From Bacteroidota bacterium (GTDB lineage Bacteria > Bacteroidota > Bacteroidia > B-17B0 > Aurantibacillaceae), in assembly GCA_025963735.1 (NCBI GenBank), contig JAOQAF010000082.1:1-35783 (forward strand): 35,783 nt of DNA, written 5' to 3'. Both the position numbers and the translations under genes were made by a program. Under the pieces are notes generated by a model. The model had not been told where the DNA came from. It saw nothing but the letters and a program-made list of their open reading frames with translations, and made no database searches. Shown here piece by piece: positions 25,992 to 34,770 of the stretch (positions within the stretch are counted from its first letter, which is position 1; each line of letters opens with the position of its first letter).

Positions 25992-27881
25992 TCAGATTTT
26001 TCCTTTCACGATTTCTTCAACAACCAAAGGATCGAGCAGGGTAGAAATATCTCCCAGATTATGTATTTCTCCTTCGGCAACTTTTCTTAAAATTCTACGC
26101 ATAATCTTGCCGCTGCGGGTTTTTGGCAGACCACTGACAATTTGTATTTTATCAGGTTTAGCTATGGGCCCGATAATTTTGTTCACTGAATTTAGGATCT
26201 CTTGTCTGATCTCTTCATGCGTTTTAGTGGTTTTAGGTACAATACAAAAAGCGTAAATACCCTGACCTTTTATATCATGAGGATACCCCACAACAGCCGA
26301 TTCCACCACCGCAGTGCATTCGTTAATGGCACTCTCAACTTCTGCGGTGCCAATACGATGTCCACTTACGTTTATAACATCGTCAACACGGCCGGTAATC
26401 CGGTAATAGCCATCTTCATCGCGCTTGCAGCCGTCTCCTGTAAAGTACAAGCCCGGGTAGGTTGTAAAATAAGTCTGGCGGCACCGTTCATGATCGCCAT
26501 ATGTTGTTCTTATTATTGAGGGCCACGGGAATTTGATGCATAAATTTCCTTCTACCCCATTTCCTGTTATTTCTTTTCCTTTATCGTCAACCAGAATGGG
26601 TTGTATTCCAGGCAAAGGAAGCGTGGCATAGCCGGGCTTGGTACTTGTAATATTTGCTAAAGGAGAGATTAAAATTCCACCGGTTTCTGTCTGCCACCAG
26701 GTGTCAACGATCGGACATTTTTCTTTGCCAATATTTTTATGATACCATTGCCATGCTTCTTCATTAATTGGTTCGCCAACACTACCTAACACTTTTAAAG
26801 AAGACAAATCGTATGGCTTTACAAAATCAAGGCCGGCGGCTTCCAGGGCCCGGATCGCAGTGGGAGCTGTATAAAAAACATTCACTTTTAATTTATCAAC
26901 GATTTTCCAGAATCTGCCGCTGTCGGGGTAGTTTGGAACACCTTCAAATAACACAGAAGTGGCTCCGGCAAGGAGCGGACCGTAAGTAATGTAAGAATGA
27001 CCGGTAACCCATCCAACATCAGCGGTGCACCAGTATACCTGACCCGGCTGATACTGGAACACATTTAAAAAGCTGTAACAGGTAAATACCATGTATCCCC
27101 CACAGGTATGCACAACGCCTTTTGGTTTTCCGGTGCTGCCCGATGTGTACAAAATAAATAATGGATCTTCGCTATCCATTGAAGTGGCTTCACATACAGG
27201 GGGCTGTGTTACTGTTTCGGTTTCCCAATCGTGGTCGCGAACTGCCACCATATTAACTTTTTCAAGTGTATGTTTTAATACCAATACTTTTTTAATGGTA
27301 GGACAAGCACTTAAAGCTTCATCAACTGTAGCTTTCATTGGTATTTTTTTACTTCCACGAAAGGCGCCGTCGCTTGTAAGCACTACTTTACATGAGCTGT
27401 CATTAATGCGGTCCTGCAAGGCTTGCGCGCTAAAGCCACCGAATACTACCGAATGAACAGCGCCAATTCTTGCACAGGCCAACAGTGAATAAACCGCTTC
27501 GGGCACCATGGGCAAATAAATACAAACCCTGTCACCTTTATTAACACCAAAATTTTTTAATACGTTCGCAAGTTTACAAACTTCATCATGCAGATTTTGA
27601 AAGGTAATTGCCTTATTCGGTTTTCCATCTTCATTCTCTTCAAAATAAAAAGCAACGTCGTTGGCTTTTGCCGGTAAATGCCTGTCAATACAGTTCTCAG
27701 TAATATTGAACTTAGCATTTAAAAACCATTTTATTTCAGGGGTCTTAAAGTTCCACTCTAAAACTTTATCCCATTTTTTCTTCCATGTAAAATTTTCAGC
27801 AATGCCTGCCCAAAACTGTTCGGGTTCGCGAACGCTATGTTCATAGGTATTTTTATATTCTTCAAATGATTTAATCTGCAT
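25992..27881 (-). CDS. acs: Acetyl-CoA synthetase
   Basis: A 629-residue AMP-forming enzyme turning acetate, ATP and CoA into acetyl-CoA. ATP-binding YTSGSTGKPKG (245-255), the TWWQTETGG core, TGDGCKRDEDGYY hinge, SGHRIGTAEVES and the C-terminal RSGKIMRR, whose lysine is the site acetylated in regulated members, are all present. It has the length and N-terminal extension of Acs rather than of shorter acyl-CoA ligases. A perfect -7 box lies just upstream (27911-27904). It shares a transcript with ogt; whether that has a functional meaning is unclear. Confidence 0.95.
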   Translation of the reverse strand: MQIKSFEEYKNTYEHSVREPEQFWAGIAENFTWKKKWDKVLEWNFKTPEIKWFLNAKFNITENCIDRHLPAKANDVAFYFEENEDGKPNKAITFQNLHDEVCKLANVLKNFGVNKGDRVCIYLPMVPEAVYSLLACARIGAVHSVVFGGFSAQALQDRINDSSCKVVLTSDGAFRGSKKIPMKATVDEALSACPTIKKVLVLKHTLEKVNMVAVRDHDWETETVTQPPVCEATSMDSEDPLFILYTSGSTGKPKGVVHTCGGYMVFTCYSFLNVFQYQPGQVYWCTADVGWVTGHSYITYGPLLAGATSVLFEGVPNYPDSGRFWKIVDKLKVNVFYTAPTAIRALEAAGLDFVKPYDLSSLKVLGSVGEPINEEAWQWYHKNIGKEKCPIVDTWWQTETGGILISPLANITSTKPGYATLPLPGIQPILVDDKGKEITGNGVEGNLCIKFPWPSIIRTTYGDHERCRQTYFTTYPGLYFTGDGCKRDEDGYYRITGRVDDVINVSGHRIGTAEVESAINECTAVVESAVVGYPHDIKGQGIYAFCIVPKTTKTHEEIRQEILNSVNKIIGPIAKPDKIQIVSGLPKTRSGKIMRRILRKVAEGEIHNLGDISTLLDPLVVEEIVKGKI

Positions 27882-27903
27882 ACTTTATAATTTGGAAGGT
27901 CAT

Positions 27904-27911
27904 CAAATATA
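27904..27911 (-). promoter_or_regulatory. Probable -7 box of acs-ogt
   Basis: Read on the minus strand this is TATATTTG, an exact TAnnTTTG match, ending 22 nt before the acs ATG. A clear -33 TTG at 18-23 nt was not seen. Confidence 0.5.
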
Positions 27912-27980
27912 AACACCTTTATTGTTAAAAACATCCGATAACCCCGCGTTTAGTGTTGAATTTTACCCTTAAATTTAAAC

Positions 27981-28988
27981 ATGATTAAAAAATATTTTTC
28001 AATAGCAATTATAACGGGCGCTCTGGCGTTTTCATGTGTTCCCGCAAGATTAATGGAAGAAACAAAAGCCAAACTGAATGCCTGCGAAACAGAACGCGAA
28101 TCTCTTAAAAAAAGCGCCCAGGAAAACGAAGCGAAAATTGCGGAGTTAAAAGAACAAATGGTTAAAAACGAAAAAGAGAATGTTGGTTTAAAACGCGATA
28201 CTTCTATCATTGGCAGTAATTACCGTAATCTTACTTCAAAATATGATAAGTTAAATACGCTAAACGAACAGTTAATGGACCGGTTAAATAAATTGCTTAC
28301 CGGCAGCAATAATGATAACTCTAAGCTTAGCGGCGATTTGCAAATGACAAGAGAGCAACTTCTTAAAAAGGAAGATGAACTGAAAGCTCTCGAAGCAAAA
28401 TTAAACAAACAAAAACAAGATCTGGATGAATTAAGCGTTCAGTTAAAGCAAAGAGAAGCGCGTGTAAATGAACTCGAAGACATACTTAAGAAAAAAGATC
28501 AGGCTGCGACCGATCTTAAGAAAAAATTAAGTGATGCTCTGTTAGGCTTTGAAAACAAGGGATTAACCATCACTCAGAAAAACGGAAAGGTGTATGTAAG
28601 TATGGATGAGAGTCTGTTATTTGCCAGCGGAAAAACCAATGTGGAAGCGCGCGGCGTTGAAGCGTTGAAAAGTGTGGCAAAAGTACTCGAAACAAATACA
28701 GATATCAATGTAATGGTGGAAGGTCACACGGATGATGTTCCAATGAAAGGTGCCGGTGAAATTAAAGATAACTGGGATCTTAGTGTTATTCGCGCTACCT
28801 CTGTAACTAAGATTTTATTGTCAAATGCCAAAATAGACGCGCAAAGAATTACATCTGCAGGGCGCGGAGAATATTTTCCATTAGATCCTGCTAAAACTCC
28901 TGAAGCAAGAAAAAAGAACCGCAGGACAGAAATAATACTTACTCCAAAACTTGATGAATTGTTGAAAGTTTTAGGAAACAATAATTAA
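27981..28988 (+). CDS. OmpA/MotB-family lipoprotein with long coiled coil
   Basis: A 335-residue envelope protein. Residues 1-18 are a signal peptide with a lipobox-like end (ALAFS, then Cys19), so it is probably lipid-anchored. Residues about 24-190 form a long charged coiled coil (LNACETERESLKKSAQEN; LEAKLNKQKQDLDELSVQL). Residues about 205-325 are an OmpA-like peptidoglycan-binding domain (YVSMDESLLFASGKTNVEA; VMVEGHTDDVPM; NWDLSVIRATSV; NRRTEIILTP). The coil likely spans part of the periplasm between membrane and wall. It lies 14 nt upstream of mscL on the same strand, linking wall contact with an osmotic safety valve. Homologous OmpA domains occur in the gene at 2782, but the remainder differs. 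Confidence 0.9.
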   Translation: MIKKYFSIAIITGALAFSCVPARLMEETKAKLNACETERESLKKSAQENEAKIAELKEQMVKNEKENVGLKRDTSIIGSNYRNLTSKYDKLNTLNEQLMDRLNKLLTGSNNDNSKLSGDLQMTREQLLKKEDELKALEAKLNKQKQDLDELSVQLKQREARVNELEDILKKKDQAATDLKKKLSDALLGFENKGLTITQKNGKVYVSMDESLLFASGKTNVEARGVEALKSVAKVLETNTDINVMVEGHTDDVPMKGAGEIKDNWDLSVIRATSVTKILLSNAKIDAQRITSAGRGEYFPLDPAKTPEARKKNRRTEIILTPKLDELLKVLGNNN

Positions 28989-29002
28989 AAAACTTACACC
29001 TT

Positions 29003-29380
29003 ATGGCCATTGTAAAAGAGTTTAAAGAGTTCGCTTTAAAAGGAAACGTAATTGATCTTGCGGTTGGTGTTGTAATTGGCGCGGCATTTAATAAGATAAT
29101 CGGTTCACTTATAGATGATGTAATTACCCCGCTACTCCTGAAGCCTGCGCTGGAGGCGGCTCACTTAAGCAATATTAAAGATCTTACTGTTTTTGGCTCG
29201 GTTAAATACGGTGCGTTTTTATCTAACGTAATAAATTTTATTATTGTCGCCTTTATTCTTTTTTTAATAATTAAAGCAATTAACCGAATGAAAAAGAAAG
29301 AAGAGATTGTGGTGGTTGTTCCTGAATTAACTAAAACGGAAATTCTTTTAGCGGAAATAAGAGATTCGCTGAAAAAATAA
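29003..29380 (+). CDS. mscL: Large-conductance mechanosensitive channel MscL
   Basis: A 125-residue inner-membrane channel that opens under extreme membrane tension to release solutes during hypo-osmotic shock. The N-terminal amphipathic helix (KEFKEFALKGNVIDLAVG) leads into TM1 (VVIGAAFNKIIGSLIDDVI), the periplasmic loop is short, and TM2 (FLSNVINFIIVAFILFLIIK) ends in the basic RMKKKEE and a C-terminal helix. Family length. It follows the OmpA-like lipoprotein gene by 14 nt. Confidence 0.95.
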   Translation: MAIVKEFKEFALKGNVIDLAVGVVIGAAFNKIIGSLIDDVITPLLLKPALEAAHLSNIKDLTVFGSVKYGAFLSNVINFIIVAFILFLIIKAINRMKKKEEIVVVVPELTKTEILLAEIRDSLKK

Positions 29381-29410
29381 ATTCTTATTTATGTCTGTTG
29401 CGGGATAACC

Positions 29411-29428
29411 TTGTTAAAAAGTTAACAA
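29411..29428. terminator. Weak AT-rich hairpin between convergent mscL and hutU
   Basis: TTGTTAA (29411-29417) pairs with TTAACAA (29422-29428) around AAAG. It lies 30 nt after mscL, and T-rich sequence follows a few bases later. AT-rich stem, so a weak terminator at best. Confidence 0.35.
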
Positions 29429-29455
29429 TGCTTGTTTTATGTTTTTCCAATGGTC

Positions 29456-31477
29456 TTAAACTTGATCCACAAGACCCTCCAGGGTTTTATCATCAACTAA
29501 ATTAGGCAGTGTAACTTTAAGATTAGGCGTGCGCGCCATTTCACGTTTAATTGCAAAAATGGCTTCTTGGTTGCGTGCCCAGCTTCTTCTTGCAATTCCA
29601 TTATTAACATCCCAAAACAGCATGGAGTTGAGTCTTCTTTCAGAGTCTGCGGTACCATCAAGCACCAATCCAAAACCACCGTTTATAACTTCTCCCCATC
29701 CAACACCTCCGCCATTATGCAGGCTTACCCACGTTGCGCCCCTGAATGCATCACCCACGAAATTTTGTACGGCCATGTCTGCGGTAAATTTACTGCCGTC
29801 ATAAATGTTTGAAGTTTCACGGTATGGCGAATCGGTTCCGCTAACATCGTGATGATCTCTTCCTAACACTACAGGTGCGGATATTCTGCCTTCTTTAATT
29901 GCTGCATTAATAGCTTGTGCAATTTTAACCCTGCCTTCACTATCAGCATACAAAATCCGGGCTTGTGATCCCACCACTAAATTATTTTCACCAGCCTCTT
30001 TTATCCATACAATATTATCGTGTAATTGCTGTTTAATTTCTTCAGGAGCTGTTTTATAAATTTCTTCCAAAATCTCCAGAGCTATTTTATCAGTAAGGGC
30101 AAGGTCTTCAGGCTTGGCCGAAGTGCACACCCATCTGAAAGGTCCAAAACCGTAATCGAAACACATGGGCCCTAAAATGTCCTGAACGTAGGAGTTGTAT
30201 TTAAACTCATCTGATCCTTTATTTTTAAAGACGTCTCCGCCTGCCCTTGACACTTCAAGTAAAAAAGCGTTTCCATAATCGAAAAAATACATTCCTGTTT
30301 CATGTAGAGTATTAACAGCATTAATGTGCCTCACGAGCGTTTTCTGAACTTCTTTTTTGAACTGGCCGGGTTGTTCAGCCATCATTTTATTGCTTTGCTC
30401 CAAGGTTAGATCGGCAGGGTAGTAACCCCCTGCCCACGGATTATGCAGTGAGGTTTGATCTGAACCTATATCAACTTTTATATTTTCTTTTACCAGTCTT
30501 TCCCATAAATCAACCACGTTGCCCTGGTAAGCCAGGCTAATTGCTTCTTTATTGGTTTGTGCGGTTTTTGTTCTGGCAATTAATTTTTCCAGGTCTTCAA
30601 ACACTTCATCCACCCAACCCTGGGCGTGTCTTGTTTTTACAGCTTTCGGATTTATTTCTGCAGTGATGGATACCAGGCCCGCTATTTTAGCCGCTTTGGG
30701 TTGGGCCCCGCTCATGCCCCCTAAGCCACAGGTTACAAATAATTTACCTCTGCGTTCTTCTTCGGTTTTAAATTTTTTACGCGCAGCATTCATTACCGTA
30801 ATGGTTGTTCCATGAACTATTCCCTGCGGACCAATATACATGAAACTGCCTGCCGTCATTTGTCCGTATTGAGTTACGCCCATAGCGTTAAACTTTTCCC
30901 AATCGTCAGGCTTGCTGTAATTCGGAATCATCATTCCGTTTGTAACAACAACACGAGGCGCGTCTTTGTGAGAAGGAAAAATGCCCATGGGATGCCCGCT
31001 ATACAGAACCAGTGTTTGTTCATCCGTCATTGTGGCCAGATACTGCATGGTTAGCAGGTATTGTGCCCAATTTTGAAAAACCGCGCCATTACCGCCGTAA
31101 GTTATTAATTCATGTGGATGCTGTGCCACCGCGTAATCAAGATTATTACTGAGCATATGCATGATGGCGGCAGCCTGCAAACTGTTATGAGGATATTCAA
31201 GAATCGGACGGGCAAAGATTTTATAATCAGGACGAAAACGAAACATATAAATCCGTCCGTATGTTTTTAATTCTTCAGCAAATTCAGCGGCCAGAACAGA
31301 ATGGTGCTTCTCTTCAAAATAACGGAGCGCATTACGTAAGGCTAGTTTTTTTTCTTCTGTTGAAAGAATATCTTTACGTTTGGGTGCGTGATTAATTTGT
31401 AAGTCGTACACTTTGATTGGGGGCAACACTTGAGGAATGCCCTCTAAAATAAGCTGCTGAAATTGTTCTGATGTCAT
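29456..31477 (-). CDS. hutU: Urocanate hydratase
   Basis: A 673-residue NAD-dependent enzyme of histidine degradation converting urocanate to imidazolonepropionate. Signatures: TYGGNGAVFQNWAQYLL near the N-terminal active region, VTCGLGGMSGAQPKAA for NAD binding, GSDQTSLHNPWAGGYYP, and FRWVCTS with Cys451 at the catalytic cysteine position. It is longer than the roughly 555-residue Proteobacterial form, matching a longer Bacteroidota type. No other hut gene is nearby, so the pathway is presumably scattered. It is divergent from the deacetylase-like gene, 106 nt apart. Confidence 0.95.
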   Translation of the reverse strand: MTSEQFQQLILEGIPQVLPPIKVYDLQINHAPKRKDILSTEEKKLALRNALRYFEEKHHSVLAAEFAEELKTYGRIYMFRFRPDYKIFARPILEYPHNSLQAAAIMHMLSNNLDYAVAQHPHELITYGGNGAVFQNWAQYLLTMQYLATMTDEQTLVLYSGHPMGIFPSHKDAPRVVVTNGMMIPNYSKPDDWEKFNAMGVTQYGQMTAGSFMYIGPQGIVHGTTITVMNAARKKFKTEEERRGKLFVTCGLGGMSGAQPKAAKIAGLVSITAEINPKAVKTRHAQGWVDEVFEDLEKLIARTKTAQTNKEAISLAYQGNVVDLWERLVKENIKVDIGSDQTSLHNPWAGGYYPADLTLEQSNKMMAEQPGQFKKEVQKTLVRHINAVNTLHETGMYFFDYGNAFLLEVSRAGGDVFKNKGSDEFKYNSYVQDILGPMCFDYGFGPFRWVCTSAKPEDLALTDKIALEILEEIYKTAPEEIKQQLHDNIVWIKEAGENNLVVGSQARILYADSEGRVKIAQAINAAIKEGRISAPVVLGRDHHDVSGTDSPYRETSNIYDGSKFTADMAVQNFVGDAFRGATWVSLHNGGGVGWGEVINGGFGLVLDGTADSERRLNSMLFWDVNNGIARRSWARNQEAIFAIKREMARTPNLKVTLPNLVDDKTLEGLVDQV

Positions 31478-31552
31478 AAGGCGGTAAATTTACAAAAAAA
31501 GATAATGGCAAATGGTGCTCTGAAGTGATGAAAAGCAGTGATTTGAAGGACA

Positions 31553-31586
31553 TTGAATAACGGCCCGATCATTTTTTGTATATTTG
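31553..31586 (+). promoter_or_regulatory. Promoter-like pair directly before the deacetylase-like gene
   Basis: TTG (31553-31555) and TATATTTG (31579-31586, exact TAnnTTTG) are 23 nt apart, the upper end of the usual range. The ATG at 31590 follows the -7 box by 3 nt, so transcription from here would begin at or after the ATG. Either the box is decoy or the true translation start is different. Confidence 0.4.
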
Positions 31587-31589
31587 ATT

Positions 31590-33683
31590 ATGATTTTCTT
31601 TCGCAGTTTATTTTTTATTATTTTTTCTGCGTCGGCATTGTTCCTTACCTCACAAAACAAAGAAATTTGCATTCTTGATCTTACTTCAAAAAATAATGAA
31701 CCAACCTCAGGCAATGTTTTTTCTATTGAACACATTTTAAAGACTGCCGGCTTTTCTTATACGGTTTCTTCGTCAATGAACGAAGCTATTAAAAGTCATT
31801 TCATAATTCCATCCTCAAATATTGAAACAACAACTTTTGTTCAGGCAGAAAGAGATTCTCTTAAAAATTTTATTGCACGTGGAGGGGTTGCCGTTGTTAC
31901 AAATTTGAAAGATCCTTTATTATTTCCCTTTTTTGGGATCTCGTCTACCTCCTTTTCCACCAATCGGTTTGAGTTAAAATTTAAAACGGATTATAACGAT
32001 ACCATTTTTAAAATGTTTGACGATGTAAATGAAAAAAAAATTAGTTTGGGTGATGCTTCAGATTACACCCTCACTATTGGCACCCGTTCTTATTCAATGA
32101 CTATTGGAGATACGTTAGCAACATACGAAACCTCTGAAATCGCCGCATGCCACTCGCGGTACATTTCGGGGCACACCTATCTGGTAGGTACACAGTATAA
32201 GGATGTTATTTTAAGGCCACAGGTAAAACAGGATTATAAGGCTTCGCGCGCTTATTCAAATTCATTTGAACCGGGACAAGATGTTTTTATTTTTTTAATA
32301 TCGGGAATAATTAAGAGACATTCCCCGAATGTGATCTGGAAGCATACCGCACCTTGTAAGTTCAAATCCGCCATGGTTATTACACATGACGTGGACGCAA
32401 CTTCTTCAATAGACATGTTCGACAACTACGCTAATTATGAAAAAATCAATACTATTTTTTCAACTTATCTTATTACAACCCATTACATGCATGATAAGGT
32501 GGCTAAAGATTTTCTTGAGGGAAATGAGGATGATATTCAGAGAGTGAGCGAAATGGGGCATGATATACAAAGTCACAGTGTTTCTCATGTGCCTGATTTT
32601 GACATTGAAAGTATTATTCCTGTAGGGTCGCCCGGAAATAATAAAAATAATTATCAGCCTTATTACGATGGGGTAAGGTCCAGTAACGTAACGGTTTTTG
32701 GAGAAGCGGAAGTTAGCCGCGACTTATTAAAAGGGATAACGAAAAAAGAAGTCACATGTTTCAGGCCTGGCTATTTGGCTTTCCATAATAACCTCATTAA
32801 CGTTCTAGATAGCCTTCATTATTCGTTTAGCACAAGTCACAGCGCGAACGATGTCATGACAAATTTTCCTTTTTTTTCACATACTGATTTAAGTATGAAT
32901 GGAAGATTAACAAAAGTACTTGAAATACCAAACCACATTTCAGATATTTTTGCAAGTGATCCGATAAGCGAAGAAAATTTTTTACAAAAAGTAGATATAT
33001 GGAAAACTAATTTTTTTAGAGCATATCGCAACAATGCTTCGTCAGTGTTACTGATACATCCAACACGCTATTACAAGCTTTTTGCCCAGCAAATGCTTAT
33101 TCAAGCTTTGCCTGAAAATGCCATCATCACTAATATTACCGAATTTGGTAATTACTGGTTAAACAGAAATGAAGTTGACATGAACACCGTGATAAGTGGC
33201 GACACCGTGTTTGTTTACCTCAACAAACCTGTCTCACAAATAAATAAATTTGTATCATTTATAATTAATAATGGAAGAAAATTTTATACGGTAAAAGTTT
33301 ACGATGCAAATATGACCTTAGTTAATTATTCAATAAGTAATTGGGATGAGAACGATCTGATTTTGCATAATGATTGTGTAAGACCTGATTACAGTAAGTA
33401 TCTGATTAATGAAAGTCCTGAAACATCTAATCTTTATATATATCCAAATCCTTCAGATAAAACAAACGGAAGATTTCATTTTGAGTTAATGAATGAACTT
33501 GATATAAATATTAATGTTTATGATCTGAAAGGAAAACTGGTTTGCATACCGGTTAAAAATAAGACGTTCAACCTTGGGGTTTATGATTTGGAGCTATCTA
33601 CATGCGGATTAGCAGCGGGAACATATATAGTTAAAGCGAAGATCGGGGAAAAAAGTTATTCTCTTAAATGGGTACTTGAATAA
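31590..33683 (+). CDS. T9SS-exported polysaccharide deacetylase-like protein
   Basis: A 697-residue secreted protein. An N-terminal signal peptide (IFFRSLFFIIFSASALFLTS) precedes a Rossmann/glutamine-amidotransferase-like domain (about residues 25-235; ICILDLTSKNN; RGGVAVVTNLKDPLL). A NodB-like deacetylase region follows with the metal-site pieces HDVD (266-269) and SHSVSH (328-333) and the FRPGYLAFH segment. The last 85 or so residues (LYIYPNPSDKTNG, then SCGLAAGTYIVKAKIG-like, here STCGLAAGTYIVKAK) are a T9SS type A sorting domain, which directs export and attachment to the cell surface. It probably deacetylates an extracellular or surface glycan; the substrate is not known. A TTG two codons upstream is not preferred. 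Confidence 0.85.
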   Translation: MIFFRSLFFIIFSASALFLTSQNKEICILDLTSKNNEPTSGNVFSIEHILKTAGFSYTVSSSMNEAIKSHFIIPSSNIETTTFVQAERDSLKNFIARGGVAVVTNLKDPLLFPFFGISSTSFSTNRFELKFKTDYNDTIFKMFDDVNEKKISLGDASDYTLTIGTRSYSMTIGDTLATYETSEIAACHSRYISGHTYLVGTQYKDVILRPQVKQDYKASRAYSNSFEPGQDVFIFLISGIIKRHSPNVIWKHTAPCKFKSAMVITHDVDATSSIDMFDNYANYEKINTIFSTYLITTHYMHDKVAKDFLEGNEDDIQRVSEMGHDIQSHSVSHVPDFDIESIIPVGSPGNNKNNYQPYYDGVRSSNVTVFGEAEVSRDLLKGITKKEVTCFRPGYLAFHNNLINVLDSLHYSFSTSHSANDVMTNFPFFSHTDLSMNGRLTKVLEIPNHISDIFASDPISEENFLQKVDIWKTNFFRAYRNNASSVLLIHPTRYYKLFAQQMLIQALPENAIITNITEFGNYWLNRNEVDMNTVISGDTVFVYLNKPVSQINKFVSFIINNGRKFYTVKVYDANMTLVNYSISNWDENDLILHNDCVRPDYSKYLINESPETSNLYIYPNPSDKTNGRFHFELMNELDININVYDLKGKLVCIPVKNKTFNLGVYDLELSTCGLAAGTYIVKAKIGEKSYSLKWVLE

Positions 33684-33887
<204 letters not shown>

Positions 33888-33891
33888 TTAT

Positions 33892-34509
33892 CTACTCCAC
33901 ACGTTTTATCGTACAACCGATAGATTTTGTTTCCTGTACGGCTGGTGCAGAATTTTTAATAACAGCTGTAATTGCATCTTTCAGATAAGCCGCTTTTACG
34001 GCAGAGGCATCTTTTACATTATCGTCGATGGCACCTTTATAAACCAAACCTTTTGAGTTAAATAAAAAACACTGCGGGGTACGTGTGGCGCCAAACGCAT
34101 TAGCTAAAAGACTTTTCGAATCCAGCACATAAGCACATTTTAATTTTTGCGAAGAGTAATAGGAGGTCATTTTTTCAAAACTATCATCTTCGGTTCTTTG
34201 CGCTTCGTTGCTGTTAACCAAAACACAGCCAATAGCATTATTTAAACAATAGTCCGAATACTCTTTAATTCGCGCTTCGCTTAATTTTACATAAGGGCAG
34301 GTATTGCAACTAAAAATAACTAAAAGACCTTTGGATGTTTTTATTTCGTTTAAACTTATTTCTTTCCCTGAAACATCTTTCATTTTAAGGTCTGCACGTG
34401 GAAGAGCTCCATTTAAAGGTAACTCATCTATTGGAGCAGTTGTTATAAATGACAAGGTAATTGCGCAGGTAATGGCTAAAATAAATAAGAGGGAGAGTTT
34501 TCTTTTCAT
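33892..34509 (-). CDS. Periplasmic thioredoxin-fold redoxin (AhpC/TSA-like)
   Basis: A 205-residue exported redox protein. Residues 1-24 are a signal peptide (KRKLSLLFILAITCAITLS). The thioredoxin-like fold carries CNTCPYV, a CxxC with Cys68 and Cys71, and FGATRTPQCFLFNSKGLVYK in the position of the cis-proline loop. An extra cysteine near the end (SIGCTIKRVE) could act as a resolving or metal-binding site. It probably reduces or oxidises envelope thiols, or serves as a thiol peroxidase-like protein; no partner is visible. The DUF5522 gene follows in the same transcript. Confidence 0.85.
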   Translation of the reverse strand: MKRKLSLLFILAITCAITLSFITTAPIDELPLNGALPRADLKMKDVSGKEISLNEIKTSKGLLVIFSCNTCPYVKLSEARIKEYSDYCLNNAIGCVLVNSNEAQRTEDDSFEKMTSYYSSQKLKCAYVLDSKSLLANAFGATRTPQCFLFNSKGLVYKGAIDDNVKDASAVKAAYLKDAITAVIKNSAPAVQETKSIGCTIKRVE

Positions 34510-34639
34510 GAGGTGGAATGAATTTCTCTAATGAAGGTAGTGATAAAAGGGCGGGATTTATAACTACAAATGTTAAAATTAAAGAGACAAGCATCTGTAT
34601 ATTACTGTTAATTAACTATTTTAATAATATTCAGGAACC

Positions 34640-34668
34640 TTGAAAGCGCCTTTAATTTTATATATTTG
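34640..34668 (+). promoter_or_regulatory. Promoter of the lamin-tail-like secreted protein gene
   Basis: TTG (34640-34642) and TATATTTG (34661-34668, exact TAnnTTTG) are 18 nt apart. The ATG is at 34771, giving a leader of about 96 nt. The 261-nt gap 34510-34770 holds nothing else recognised. Confidence 0.7.
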
Positions 34669-34770
34669 TTATGCTTAAAAAGTGATCACCCTAAAGGAAT
34701 TTTGGCCGTCCGGCTTAAAAGAAACCCTAAACCGCTTTTTGTTTTGTGTTTGATTTTTTAAAAAAGTAAA

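Noticed and set aside
31584-31589. TTG start two codons upstream of the deacetylase-like ATG
   Set aside because: The TTG is part of the -7-like TATATTTG; ATG 31590 gives the same signal peptide and is the simpler start.
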